Assembly (NCBI GenBank): GCA_019915015.1
Contig: JAHBBC010000006.1
Span: forward strand, 930,001 to 994,000
Length of the DNA stretch: 64,000 bases
Source of the DNA: Auriscalpium vulgare
Lineage: Eukaryota; Basidiomycota; Agaricomycetes; Russulales; Auriscalpiaceae
Reading direction: 5' to 3'
Shown: positions 47,841-57,730 of the stretch, in pieces
Position numbering within the stretch: position 1 is the stretch's first letter
Layout of the letters: the number at the start of each line of letters is the position of its first letter
The notes under the pieces: model-generated
Seen by the model: the letters and a program-made list of their open reading frames with translations, nothing else
What the model was told of the DNA's origin: nothing
The model's database searches: none
Position numbers and translations under genes: made by a program

Positions 47841-49428
47841 CGGGACATGTCGCGTGTGTGACAATCTTGTACGTGCAGAAAATCGTTCCGCTGCTCCACC
47901 AGTACGATTGCTTGCTCCATGAGCGCGGCGTTGATCGATCCGCAGCACCTAGTAATAATGTAGACGTCGTCGTGCTCGCGGACTGATTCGCCGATCAGTA
48001 CGTTCATGTCGTCCATTCCGCCGCGCGCCACGTCCGCCTTAGCAATGAGCACCTCGAGCCTGTGGAACGCTGCTCAGTGAGCACCCCTCTGCCGAGGACG
48101 ATGAACATGCGTACCGCCGGGTGGTGGTGTCCGCGAATTCAGGATGGCTCGTGCTTACACGAAAAACGGCTTATCGTACGTTGTCCACGCTCCTGTCCGT
48201 GATCATCACGTACCGACCACTGTTGCTTGACCGCTCTCATACTTCACGCTCACCGACCTCATGCAGGCGCCGCACTTCCGGTACAGCGGACGGCTCCATC
48301 TACTCGCCACGAGAGAAATGCATTGACTCCCCGATGTACACGTTGCTCTCGTCGACCTCTCTCCGCGCTACGACCACCTTGGCGATGGGCACGGCCAGCT
48401 ACGCGGTGCCCTGCTGCCGCCAACGTCGCATGGAGCGCTCTGCGCTCCGTCCACAGTCATGGGACTGAGCCGCGGACTCTGTGGTACGTAGCTCTCAGCG
48501 TGGCACGATGCCCGAACGAGGCTGACGGCACTCACTTTCGTAGGGTGCCCGTGTGAACCGTGTAAAATTTCGCCCAACGTCCCTAGTGTCTACCGCGCCA
48601 CGCCATGCGCGGGGCGACGCATCTGGCGGGTGCAGGAGCACGAGCGCATGTGAAAACACGACGGTGAGTCGGCATGTATTACATGCGAATGAGGACGAAA
48701 GGTACTGACGGCTACCAAAGAGCGCGTTCGCAGAGATGGCGGGAGGCGGGAAAGCGTGCACCGCACAGCACCGAGTAGTAGGAGCACTGGCTCTGCGGGA
48801 TCGACGCAACTTGGTGCGAGCGGGTGGGCCAAGCAGTGCGAGAGTCTGCGCGTGGGTGTGTGGAGACGTGGAGATGGCAGGGATGGCGGCCTGTGGCAGG
48901 CAATGGGGATGGCAAGACATGAAGTGTCTGTAGAAGTTGAAGCGAAGGGCTGGCGGGAAATGGGGTCAAAAGTAAGGGTGAACTGCGTAATAGTGTATGA
49001 GAAGAGAGAGCATGCACGGCGCTGCGCTCAGACTTGGCGCGTCTTTGGCGAGGCGACCACACTGGCAGAAGGACGAAGTCGTGACTGGGCATGATTCTTG
49101 CTGGCACACCACGTGATGGCGGCACGTCGCGTAATCGCACAGCGTGCGACATGTCCATTGCTTGCACATCGGGCCGCACGACCGACTTAAACCGCTTCTG
49201 CGCTACGCGCTCGAAGATCACTCAAGGAGTCGCTGTACACGGAGGATGCCATACCGGAGAGGGCCAACGAGTGTTGATGCATGGTGAAGCGAGCTTTAGG
49301 CTCTGTAAACGCTCCCTACGACAAATGTATTTTTGTTCGTTGCTTGCTGTCTTAGGATCTGATTTACATAAATTTGCACAATGTATAATTCTACAGACAC
49401 GACACAGAAGTAATGCGATAATATCCTA
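47841..49428. other. Interval between Helitron gene and dioxygenase, with a diverged duplicate segment
   Basis: On the minus strand, 47,850-48,060 can be read as a protein-like stretch with IAKADVARGGMDDMNVLIGE. A weaker relative at about 48,290-48,400 reads IAKVVVARREVDESNVYIGE. I do not recognise the family. No complete gene is supported; the rest shows only short frames. The Helitron's 3' end must lie here or further right. Confidence 0.35.
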
Positions 49429-50920
49429 CTACGCCGCTTGACAAGGGAGCATGCGAATGCCTGCAATGAGCCGGTCTGCAAGGCTCTCTAGATATTGCCT
49501 GCGCTCCTCCATGCTCAGCTGGTTTACCGCGTGCCCGTTGAGATCGCGCCACTGGAACAGAGATCCGCTAGTCCAGGCTGTGAACGAATACCTGACGCCT
49601 CTTGAGCGGAGCTCCGTGTTGTAGTGATGGAACGATGCGGAAGGGATCCAGATGGGTACCCCCGCTGCGACTTCAAACGCCATGCCTAGCTCTTCTACCA
49701 CGAGAAGGCAGTCTTGACGATGATCGAAATTACCGAAGGGTATGATGAGACAATACCCTGTGCCGAGGTTGAAGAAGTCGACGTGGCGCCGGCAAGATAC
49801 GTCGCCGATGTTGAAGGCGAATGATGCAAATGGGTAGAAGAGCGCCCGGCATCCCGTGTGGTCTGCGATCCAGTCCATTGTGTGTGCATACCGGTCGTAA
49901 AGCTCCGGTGCCTCGTGCTGAAATACGCCTGGTAACACGAAATTTCTCAGACATGAAAGGGATGCTCAGATGCGGACGTACCGGCCGTATATTCGCGCAC
50001 GCCCTCTAGTATATCACGTACGCGGTCTGCAACTTCTTGGTGCTTGAGGTAGTAAGATGATAGGCGGGGTTCCTGTCGAAACATATTAGCTGGTTTCTAT
50101 ATATACCTATTTTAATCCTACCATCTGTGATCCTCGGTGTAGTGCGAACCAGTGAGTTTTGAAATTGCCCCGCATGTTACGTGAGAAAGACGACGGAAGG
50201 TCCTCCAGCAGAGTTGCCGCGCTGACGAGCGCATCGTTGATCCAAGGAATTGAAGGGCCGCCTCCGGGAGACCATCCCCGTATAACGACGAGCCTCCGTG
50301 AAGCATCCCACACCTTGACTCCGGAACTGCAAAAGGTTGTCATTCACTATGTTTAAATATTTTGGTGGTATCGCTCACCCTCGGCCCGCTTCTATTGTCC
50401 TCAGGGGGGGAGGCTCCGTCGATAAGGCCTTTCGACCAACATATGGGCTCTTATTAGCCGATATGTTACCTTTACCTTCCCCGCGAAGATGTTTGTAGAG
50501 AGAGACTGTGGCCGAGATGCTCTTGCTTTTCTCTCTTTGACGATCGATATAGGATTTTCCACGCTGCGCGGCCTTCGCGCGGTGGCGACTGAACGGCTGC
50601 GACCGCTTGGCGCCTGTGTTTGCACTCAAAGCGTCCTTTGCGACCTCTTCTATAGCTAAACCTGCTTTTATTGCGTGTACCAAGTCCACGCCGTCGGAGC
50701 TGGACACGGCGGCTTGCTCTTCTTCGCCATCGGAGTCTTCGTCGAGAGCCCATGTGACTCGGTTGAATGCCGCTGCCATGTAGTGCGTAGAAAATATCTC
50801 AATCTGCGCCGGGGCATCCGCCAGAGGGTGCAACTGAGGATCGTCCCAACTGATCGGCACCTCGTGCATGTCGAGCAAAATTCCTGGAAAAAATGCGTAC
50901 ATTAGCATCGTTCTAGGCAT
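49429..50920 (-). CDS. 2-oxoglutarate/Fe(II) dioxygenase, TET/JBP-like (445 aa)
   Basis: Four exons: 50920..50379, 50326..50122, 50072..49982, 49928..49429, all phases agree. The N-terminal third has an acidic run (DEDSDGEEE) followed by a basic, possibly nuclear-targeting run. The C-terminal 170 residues form a double-stranded beta helix: iron ligands H-x-D in RRHVDFFN, distal His in SASFHHYN, and the Arg that binds 2-oxoglutarate in RGVRYSFTAW, with IPFGNFDHR and GSLFQWRDLNG as extra landmarks. In Agaricomycetes such domains belong to expanded families related to TET/JBP enzymes that oxidise 5-methylcytosine and are often linked to transposons (established knowledge). The substrate here is inferred. 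ATG 50920 has further Mets at 50908 and 50902 as alternatives. Intact; neighbour of a broken Helitron. Confidence 0.7.
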
Positions 50921-51294
50921 GAGCACGTTCGTTTTTGACAGGCTTAATGTCTACGCCCACAACGGTCGAAGCACAGGCCGAATGCACGCGCAATCCAGCA
51001 GGACGCGGCGCGCAGCCGCACCACCCGGCACGCGTCCGGAGCACGAGCAAATTGATGACGGGATGAGTACGTCCTCTCGTCGAAGCGCAGGTGATAGACA
51101 ACCAATACAAAGAAGTGGGCTAACCTTGGCGCATTTGATACGGTTTGACGGGCGAGCGTTGTGATAGGTTTGACTACTGCGAAGATCCCGGCTTCCTTCC
51201 TTGCAGAACGACGGCGTTAGTGTCTTACTCCGTACGAAACCGAGAAAATGGATATTTAGGATAGGCCAGCAGTTCCAATATCAAATGCGGCGGG

Positions 51295-51725
51295 GCACAC
51301 GCTGCTTGCTTGCTCGACAGGACGAATGCATCCGTACGCCGGCAGTCTACAGCACGCACCCGCGGACATATTTCGAGATCCGAGCACAGTGAAGCACACA
51401 CCGCTGGCTTGCTCGACAGGACGAATGCATCCGTACACCGGCAGCCTGCGGTACGCGCCCACACCCACATCCGAGACGCGAGACAATGCATTGACGGGAT
51501 GAATGCATCACTGCTTGCTTGCTCGACAGGACGAATGCATCCGTACGCCGGCAGCCTGCAGCACGCACCCGCGGACATATTTCGAGAACCAAACACAGTG
51601 GGGCACACACCGCTGGCTTGCTCGACAGGACGAATGCATCCGTACACCGGCAGCCTGCGGCACGCGCCCACACCCACATCCGAGACGCGAGACAATGCAA
51701 TGACGGGATGAATGCATCCTCTCGT
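51295..51725. repeat. Two-level tandem repeat (about 214-bp unit made of two related halves)
   Basis: Two direct copies of about 214 bp (about 51,295-51,508 and 51,509-51,725). Each consists of two subunits of about 105 bp that share a core of about 40 bp (TGCTCGACAGGACGAATGCA and onward to CCGGCAG) and then differ. A degenerate relative of the end of the array lies at 51,050-51,125 (GACGGGATGAGTACGTCCTC and the TAACCT flank). It sits just upstream of the dioxygenase gene's start. Confidence 0.85.
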
Positions 51726-52140
51726 CAAGACATAGGCAAAGCAGGTAGAGGTGGACTAACCTGTAAGTATTGATGGGGGATTGAAGGGTCGGGATTCAAA
51801 GGGCCTTATATACATCAGTGACAATAACTGCAAGAGACAATGATTCACCTTTCAATAGCTTTGCGCAGCTTAGCATGGCCGTAGCTCGGTGTGGTCGTGG
51901 ACTTCAAACCACCAACGCGCCTGGCTGTTGGTTCGCAGCCTGTCAGCTTGACATTCGTCGCTGCCAGATCAGAGACTCACGCGGTCTTTGTTTGTACGAC
52001 AGAGATTGTTGACAATGAATAGGCCATTGTGCAAGCTTTGACCGTCGATGATGGTAGCCTGTAACCCGGTCGCGTTCTAGTACTTGCCGCGTCTTTGGCG
52101 AGTCAGTCAGTCATCAGTACTTGTGTTTGACCCCTGAAAT

Positions 52141-52164
52141 GCCCTGAAATAGCAATTTCAGGGC
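52141..52164. repeat. Perfect 10-bp inverted repeat (hairpin), with extra copies of one arm
   Basis: GCCCTGAAAT, a 4-base loop, then its exact reverse complement. A further near copy of the left arm begins 10 bases upstream, and the right arm recurs at about 52,222-52,231. It could be the end of a small mobile element or a transcript terminator; no gene end is adjacent. Confidence 0.6.
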
Positions 52165-52317
52165 TTTTCAGCTCTATCCAGGCTGTTCAGCGCAGTTCAG
52201 AGGTTTTCAGGCAAAGCAGTTATTTCAGGGCGTTGGCCTGAGCCCTTTCTCAGTTTCCTTACACCCTCACATTTTGTAGCTACCACGACTACTGACACAT
52301 AGAGATATATACAATCA

Positions 52318-53290
52318 ATGCAGGATGCGCCGGCCTGCCTCCCTCGCCGCTGGACGCCTCTCACCCGCAGCCTTTTCCTTCAACCTGGACACCGCCGCGT
52401 CGTCGAGGTCCTGTTCGTGCGAGGCGTTCATGTATCGAGCGCACGCAGCAGCTGCTGGACGCGGGCCGCCTGCTTACCCGTGTCGCTAGACGCGGCCTTT
52501 CCACTTCCCCGCGTCGCCGGACGCCCCCTACGCGCCTCTGCGCCGCGCTGGACGCACCCGCTCGCTTTATTCGTCGCTGGACGCCTCCCACCCACGTCGC
52601 TTTCCTTCGACCTGGACGCGGCCGTTCGTGGTGCGACACTCGTTTGTGTTGGCGAGCACGGCCACGCGCATATCGGTGGACGCGTGCGCACACTGCTTTC
52701 GATGTGTCCCGCACGGTGGGTGTATTCCCGGGGGCGCGCGACTTTGATGGGCGGAGGTGTGCGGGACAGCCTGGAGGCCGCCGTGCGCGTTCGTGTTGGC
52801 AAGCACGGCGCGGGTGCCAACGAGGGTTGGTGGACGCGGCGCGCAACTTTGACGGCCTGCGGGCACACAATCGATGAGTACAACATGTAGCGCGCGTAGA
52901 GCACTTGCACTTACGTGCGTCGAATATGCAGATCGTGACGGGCGGCATCGAGCGAGCGAGCACGGGCAGCTGCTGGACAGGCGTTGTTGGTAGCGCAGTG
53001 TTCACGCGGCGTTGGCGGCGGGCATGGGCGGCGCGAGGCGAACCGTACGCAGAGGGCAGCGTTTGTGCGGGGAGATGGGTGTAGACAGCGCGGGCATACG
53101 TTGCAGGCGGCGTGGCGGCGGCATGAGGCGTGTGGCGAGGGCGGCGCGAGGTGACGGATGTGGGTGACGCACAAGACGGGTGGTGGCGTTGCGGGGCGGC
53201 AGGCAGCGGCGATGCAGAGCAGGCGCGGCGTCTCGGGGTGGTGGTGTTGTGACCGAACGTGGCGCGAGGTGAGGGCGTGTCCATGCGCGA
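52318..53290. repeat. GC-rich degenerate repeat tract
   Basis: Many imperfect reiterations of a CGCTGGACGC-type core at irregular 40-110 bp spacing, followed by a GGCGGC-rich part. Long open frames on both strands (190 and 307 codons) are Ala/Arg/Pro-rich, arise from base composition, and contain no domain. I do not call genes. Confidence 0.6.
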
Positions 53291-54450
53291 TTACTCGTTA
53301 GAAGATGGAGGTGCAGGGTCATATTTGCGATGCTGCTCACCGATATCAGCTCTCCATCTCCACCCTTCGCGTAGATTGTTCGGTGAGTCTTTTCTCCCGA
53401 CTTGCGCAAGAGAGTGACGTGGTGTGCGCGTCACGCAGTTGAAGTGAGCTGGGTCTATCAAAGAGGAAGCAGTGGGCGTGGTGATATAAGTGCCATTGCG
53501 AGAAGGTATAGGTGTGTGTCGGGAGATGGGTGAGTTCGTGAAGGCGAGGAGTCGGGAGACGCACCAAAGTTCAAACAACTGTCACTGTCAGTGATGTGAC
53601 AATGCGTGACACATGACGCATCCGATGCCAGCGCATTGGCAACTTGTGCTCCTGCCTCTTCGTGTCTGTAGCTCAGGCTAGCTCGGTACGTTTTCATCCA
53701 TCAGCTCGATGGAGACAAGCTGACCACAAGTGTTTGAGCAAGCTATCCTAGAGATGACGGGCCCGGATGACGCGGTGATGGCCCCAGTCGCTGATATGCA
53801 CGGACACGCGGTGATGATGAGATAGTGTGTTTGCAGCTTCAGCGCCAGCGCACAGGCAGCGGACGAGTGGGCAGGGGACAAGGACATGGGGCGCATGACA
53901 ACACCGACGGTCTGGGAACGGACCAGGTGCGCGGGTGTGCACGCTGCGCTCTGTGCCGAGGAACTAGCATAGCAATGCCGGGGCGTAAGCGACGAGGTGA
54001 GCAGCCTACGTGGTCTATGCGCGCTTTCCCTCCCATCTGAAGCGTCATTTAGTGACCGGATCACGCTCCACGTGCTCATCCTAACATTGCGCCTTGGATG
54101 AGCGGTCACAAACCCCAGGCGAGGTGCGTAAGTAAGTACGCGCTGGCTCATACAGCAATCCGCCCTCCGCATGCTCTCGTCGCTGCGCCGGCCATCGACA
54201 TCCTTCGACGCATCATGCCCACTGGTTGTCGTTGTCGGCCGCGATACTGCCTGTGTCCAGTGAGCGCAGACAATCCTTCTGGATAAGTTTCTATTGCATG
54301 CCCCTTGCGGTGGGCGTACGGGCTGCACACTCCATCCGTGTGTTGCAGGCGGGCATTTGTCGCACTAATTCTTCAAGATCATTCAATCATCTGTAATATA
54401 CATGCACATTGCCAGCCCAGTTTCGTAGCATCCACTTTGTTCCTTTCGCC
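53291..54450. other. Interval without a supportable gene
   Basis: A minus-strand frame at 53,678-54,328 (216 codons) has no motifs and no convincing start or introns. The right end is the 3' flank of the small gene that follows. Confidence 0.35.
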
Positions 54451-55001
54451 TTACACAGTATCGATAGGCTGTGCCGGTTCTTCAAAGTTCAGTTCGTGGT
54501 TCTCAATAACGGTAGAAGGTACCCCCGGGATAGTAGCGGTAGATCGGTTGCGAGCATCAAAATACTAAACAAAGTCAGTTCGTTTCCGCTCGGTTACAAG
54601 GAAGCACTTACATGGCCGCAATTCTCAGCCGGGCACAGACGGATCATGTGCGTGGGGCTGAGCCTCACCTCGAAGCTTGGCACGCCGCCGTTTGTGTGGA
54701 TATTCGCAATCTCCACGCGCGCCGAAATGTCGACCAAATCTCCTTGCGAGAAGATGTTCCAGTTGGACCGCTCCACTCCGCCGCCAGAAATCCGCCGTCC
54801 GAACGCGATTTTGTTAGTAACGCGCCAGTCGTTTCCCAGGCACGCCGTCAAGCCGGATGGGTCGTCGGATGGGTGCAAGACTGAGGGTGCATTCTCTCCG
54901 TTGGCGTGAATCTGCGTGGCATTAGAATGTTTTACAGAGAGAAAAGACAATCATACCTTTGTAAACACCCGCCTCTCGAATGTGAGAAGGTCTTCACTCA
55001 T
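54451..55001 (-). CDS. Small unknown protein, three exons (152 aa)
   Basis: Exons 55001..54957, 54911..54612 and 54564..54451 on the minus strand, each a whole number of codons (phase-0 introns of 45 and 47 nt). Protein begins MSEDLLTFERRVFTK, continues IHANGENAPSVLHPSDDP and GNDWRVTNKIAFGRR, with a beta-rich middle (GDLVDISARVEIANI, FEVRLSPTHMIRLCP), and ends in an acidic tail ENHELNFEEPAQPIDTV. No signal peptide or transmembrane segment. I do not recognise a named domain; the look is that of proteins repeated in Agaricomycete genomes near transposons. The clean splice structure argues that it is real. Confidence 0.65.
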
Positions 55002-56080
55002 TTTGCTGGAGTGGCTTGCAGCATCCGCGTCAGCATTCGAGAGCAGAGTTCGCAGAATCATCGTCCTCAGATTATGGTACACCCGGTGATGAGATGAACC
55101 CTGGGGGAGGCCCCGGGAACGTCGATAGAAATGGAGGGAGCGAGCAGCCAACCGCTGGCCCAAGAGGTAGTGGGTCGGAGGAAGAAACCCAAGATCGCGA
55201 CCGTGCCCCGAACAAACCACCCAGGACCCCGCGGGTCCTGCCCTCGTCCTGCGGCCCTCTCTCTCTCTCTCTCTCCGCTCCCATCCGACCGTCGCACGTT
55301 GCGTCTCTTCCCACACTACTCGGTGCGACCCTCCCGTCTGTCGCCGCCGGTCCGTCCTAGTTGCGGAGTCGCCCTTGCCGTCCGACCGTCCGACCTGTGT
55401 CCCCGCGCTTGTACCGTCCGAGCCGCTATCCTGGAATATAAACGTCAGTCATAAAACCTACCACACTGTATCACTCCAGTCTGTGGTTGAGTCGGGGCAG
55501 CGTAGCCCGTGGTATCGCAAAGGTGGCGCGACCCGGATGTCGCTACGGCTTCCTGGTTTAAGGCATCGTGTCGGGCTGGTCTGGCGGTGTCGCGTCGTGC
55601 GGTGCTCTCTGTGAAGCAGGAACGAAAGGTGTAGTCTCGGGTGTAGGCCCAAGGTCCAAAAGTGTCCCTACAACAAGTCGAATCGCGTCTATATACCGCT
55701 GCTTCGTCAGCTCTTCCCACGCGTCTGCGCTCCTACGCGTCCTACCAAGTTCCGCGCCCGACCGTTCCGACTCCCTACCTCGGCTCTCCGTCTCCTCCCC
55801 AGACGCTCGCTTGCTTTGTGCTGTCCCGTGGTCGTGCCGGTGCCGCGACGCCTGTGGGGCGTCTCGGGGGTGTGTGTCTTGGTGTAGCGGTGTGATTGGT
55901 CCGTTTCGGTGCCTGTAGCGCTGCGGGTCCCATCATCCTCCCCCCAACTGAGCTACCGACTGCCCTCAGTCGGCGAATCCCCGGATGGCTCCTCCTGATA
56001 AAGGCTCCCTCGCGCCGTCTCGATGAGTCGTCAGGTAGCGTCGCACCGCCCGCCCGACCAACCCCCCCCCACACACCATC
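55002..56080. other. Interval; possible LTR-like segment and 5' flank of the first antisense gene
   Basis: Contains a CT dinucleotide run (about 55,256-55,277) and a TATA-like TCTATATACC near 55,688-55,697 that could serve the plus-strand gene at 56,081. From 55,087 (TGATGAG) to about 55,935 (ending CCCATCA) the ends are TG...CA with a short near inverted repeat, and the right end directly abuts a purine tract when read on the minus strand. This is what a solo or 3' LTR would look like, but no second copy is in the window, so it stays unproven. Confidence 0.35.
55936..55973. promoter_or_regulatory. C-tract plus hairpin module, copy A
   Basis: TCCTCCCCCCAACTGA at 55,936-55,951, then a 7-bp stem CCGACTG/CAGTCGG with loop CCCT at 55,956-55,973. 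It lies 107 bases before the ATG of the gene at 56,081. Read on the minus strand it is a hairpin followed by a polypurine tract, the layout expected just before a 3' LTR. Copies B and C are at 57.6 and 61.7 kb. Confidence 0.7.
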
Positions 56081-57308
56081 ATGACCTGGTCTCCCCACAC
56101 GTACCGTCGCGGTACTCTCTTGCTGTACCACCTGGGTCGGGCCCCCAGCGCGGACTTCCCGCTCGCAGCAGCCGCCGAAGCGATCGAATCGCGCGAGCGT
56201 TGGGCACAGGAGGTGTTGGCTGTCATCGTACGGTTCCCCTCTTTTCCGCCCCGTTGTCGCGCTAACCGTCCGCTCCCATCGGCTGTAGGAATCCATCACC
56301 GATTCCGACCCCAGGCTGATCATCCCCCTCGCCGAGCGCATCCTCATGCCGATACTCGAGAACGCCATCCTCCTCGTACCCGAGGTCGAGGATCGCTTCC
56401 GCTCGTGGGCGGGGCGCTTTCTTCGTCCCGCCCCGCTCCCTACGACCGAGCTGCACCCGTGGACCTCCGTTGTTGATCGGGTCGACCTACTTGACGCCCC
56501 CAAGGTTCGGCTGACCGCGACGCTGGTTGAGGAGAACTTTTGGGTCGTGTTTCGCAAACGCGGGTGCTCGGTCGCGTCGTACTTGCGCGAGCTCGCCATT
56601 TTCCATGCCGCCATCCCCGATGACCGTCCCCTGGGCAACCAGACGTGGGTCGCGTACGTCCTCCGAGAGGCCTTGGAATGTTCCGCGCTCTCCATTCGCC
56701 ACTCGCGTGGTGGGACCGCTTTCCTTCCCGACTACGTCGCCCGCGAGTCGACCGCTTGGCCCATTTCGCCCCCCACGCAGTACGGTCGCAACCTCGGCGG
56801 ACTGGGTGCGCGTCTTTTAGCTCGTTTCGAGGCCGTGTACCGCGAGACCGTCGAGGAGCTCGCTGGGGCTACGGAGAACGTCGCCAATCTGCAAGCCCTT
56901 TGGGCCGACGCTCCCTACCTGTTAGCCATCGTTCGCGACCCCTGCCTCTCCCTCGAGCACGCAACCCGACTCTTCCTGGAGTACGCAGTGACTGCGGCAT
57001 ACGTTCTGCGCCATTTCCCAGCCGCCCCGACCGAGCCCGACCTTTACACGAACAACCTCTTGGTGACCTTTGTGCGCCATCGTGTATTGTCGGGGCTCCC
57101 CGCCTTGCCCGCCGGTGATGGTGTCGGCTTGGTTGACGACGATGCCGGCGGTGTCGATTCCGACGAGCAGATGCAGGGCGATCCCGTGGACGCCGGGGGT
57201 GTCGGGGATAATGTCGCTGTGATGGAGCGTGTGGTGGTCGGCGATGTCGGCGCGATAGTGGATTACCGCAGCGATAGTGATAGCGACATCGCGAGCAGTC
57301 GCGAGTAG
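56081..57308 (+). CDS. Unknown protein g1, retroelement-associated (388 aa)
   Basis: Two exons, 56081..56227 and 56289..57308, with a 61-nt intron (GTACGG donor, CTAAC branch site, TAG acceptor) in phase 0. Starts MTWSPHTYRRGTLLLYHLGR. Predicted mostly helical. It contains RERWAQEVLAVIESI across the splice, PILENAILLVPEVEDRFRSW, and a C-terminal Asp/Gly/Val-rich low-complexity tail. No known domain recognised. It aligns with the next gene over the region around the intron (W-x3-V, I-x2-P-x2-E, E-x3-F-x2-W-x-G) with the intron at the same place, so the two are distant paralogues. It is antisense to the pol gene at the right edge. Confidence 0.75.
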
Positions 57309-57595
57309 TGTACCCCTTCTGTAAATGGTCTCTCCGGCCGCCATGAATCGCACAGAACTGTGGCCCCTGATGTCTCATAGCAATGATCGTCGCGTTTCGC
57401 TGCGTGGGCGACTCATAGCGTCGCGCGGTCTCCGACCGTGTTCTGATGGATCGCGGATTCGGTTGCGCGTGGTCGGCTCTGACTTTGTCTTGTCCCGCTC
57501 CCTTCTGGCTACTTGCTCCTCGTGCACCCTGCGCAGGCTGGTCACCCGTCGCCGAGAAAATCCCTATCTTTCTCCTCGTCGCTCGTGACTGGCCA
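57309..57595. other. Spacer between g1 and module B
   Basis: 287 bp, no gene. If module B marks the 3' end of a minus-strand retroelement, this spacer would be where its LTR begins; it does not resemble the segments left of modules A or C by eye. Confidence 0.3.
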
Positions 57596-57635
57596 TCCTC
57601 CCCCCAACTGAAATCTGCGCCTGTCCTCAGACGCA
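57596..57635. promoter_or_regulatory. C-tract plus hairpin module, copy B
   Basis: TCCTCCCCCCAACTGA (57,596-57,611), identical to copy A, then an imperfect stem TGCGCCTG/CAGACGCA with loop TCCT at 57,616-57,635 (one internal mismatch; three more pairs outside a bulge). It lies 95 bases before the ATG at 57,731. Confidence 0.7.
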
Positions 57636-57730
57636 AATTCTCCGGCCAAACCCCGGCATATCGGGTCGCGGCGGGTTTCCGACGGCCTACATAACGAGTG
57701 CGGTCGGTGCGTGCGACCCAGCCTCCGACC

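Noticed and set aside
47841..52240. Placing the Helitron 3' end
   Set aside because: Several hairpins were considered (including 52,141-52,164), but none is followed by CTRR and T at the usual 5-12 base distance, so no end is claimed.
52361..53284. 307-codon minus-strand frame and 190-codon plus-strand frame
   Set aside because: Low-complexity products of a degenerate GC-rich repeat tract, with no motif or start context.
55256..55277. CT dinucleotide run as a notable element
   Set aside because: A simple microsatellite or core-promoter CT block, ordinary in basidiomycete DNA.
55087..55935. Calling a definite LTR
   Set aside because: TG...CA ends and PPT adjacency fit, but there is no second LTR copy in the window and no target duplication can be checked.
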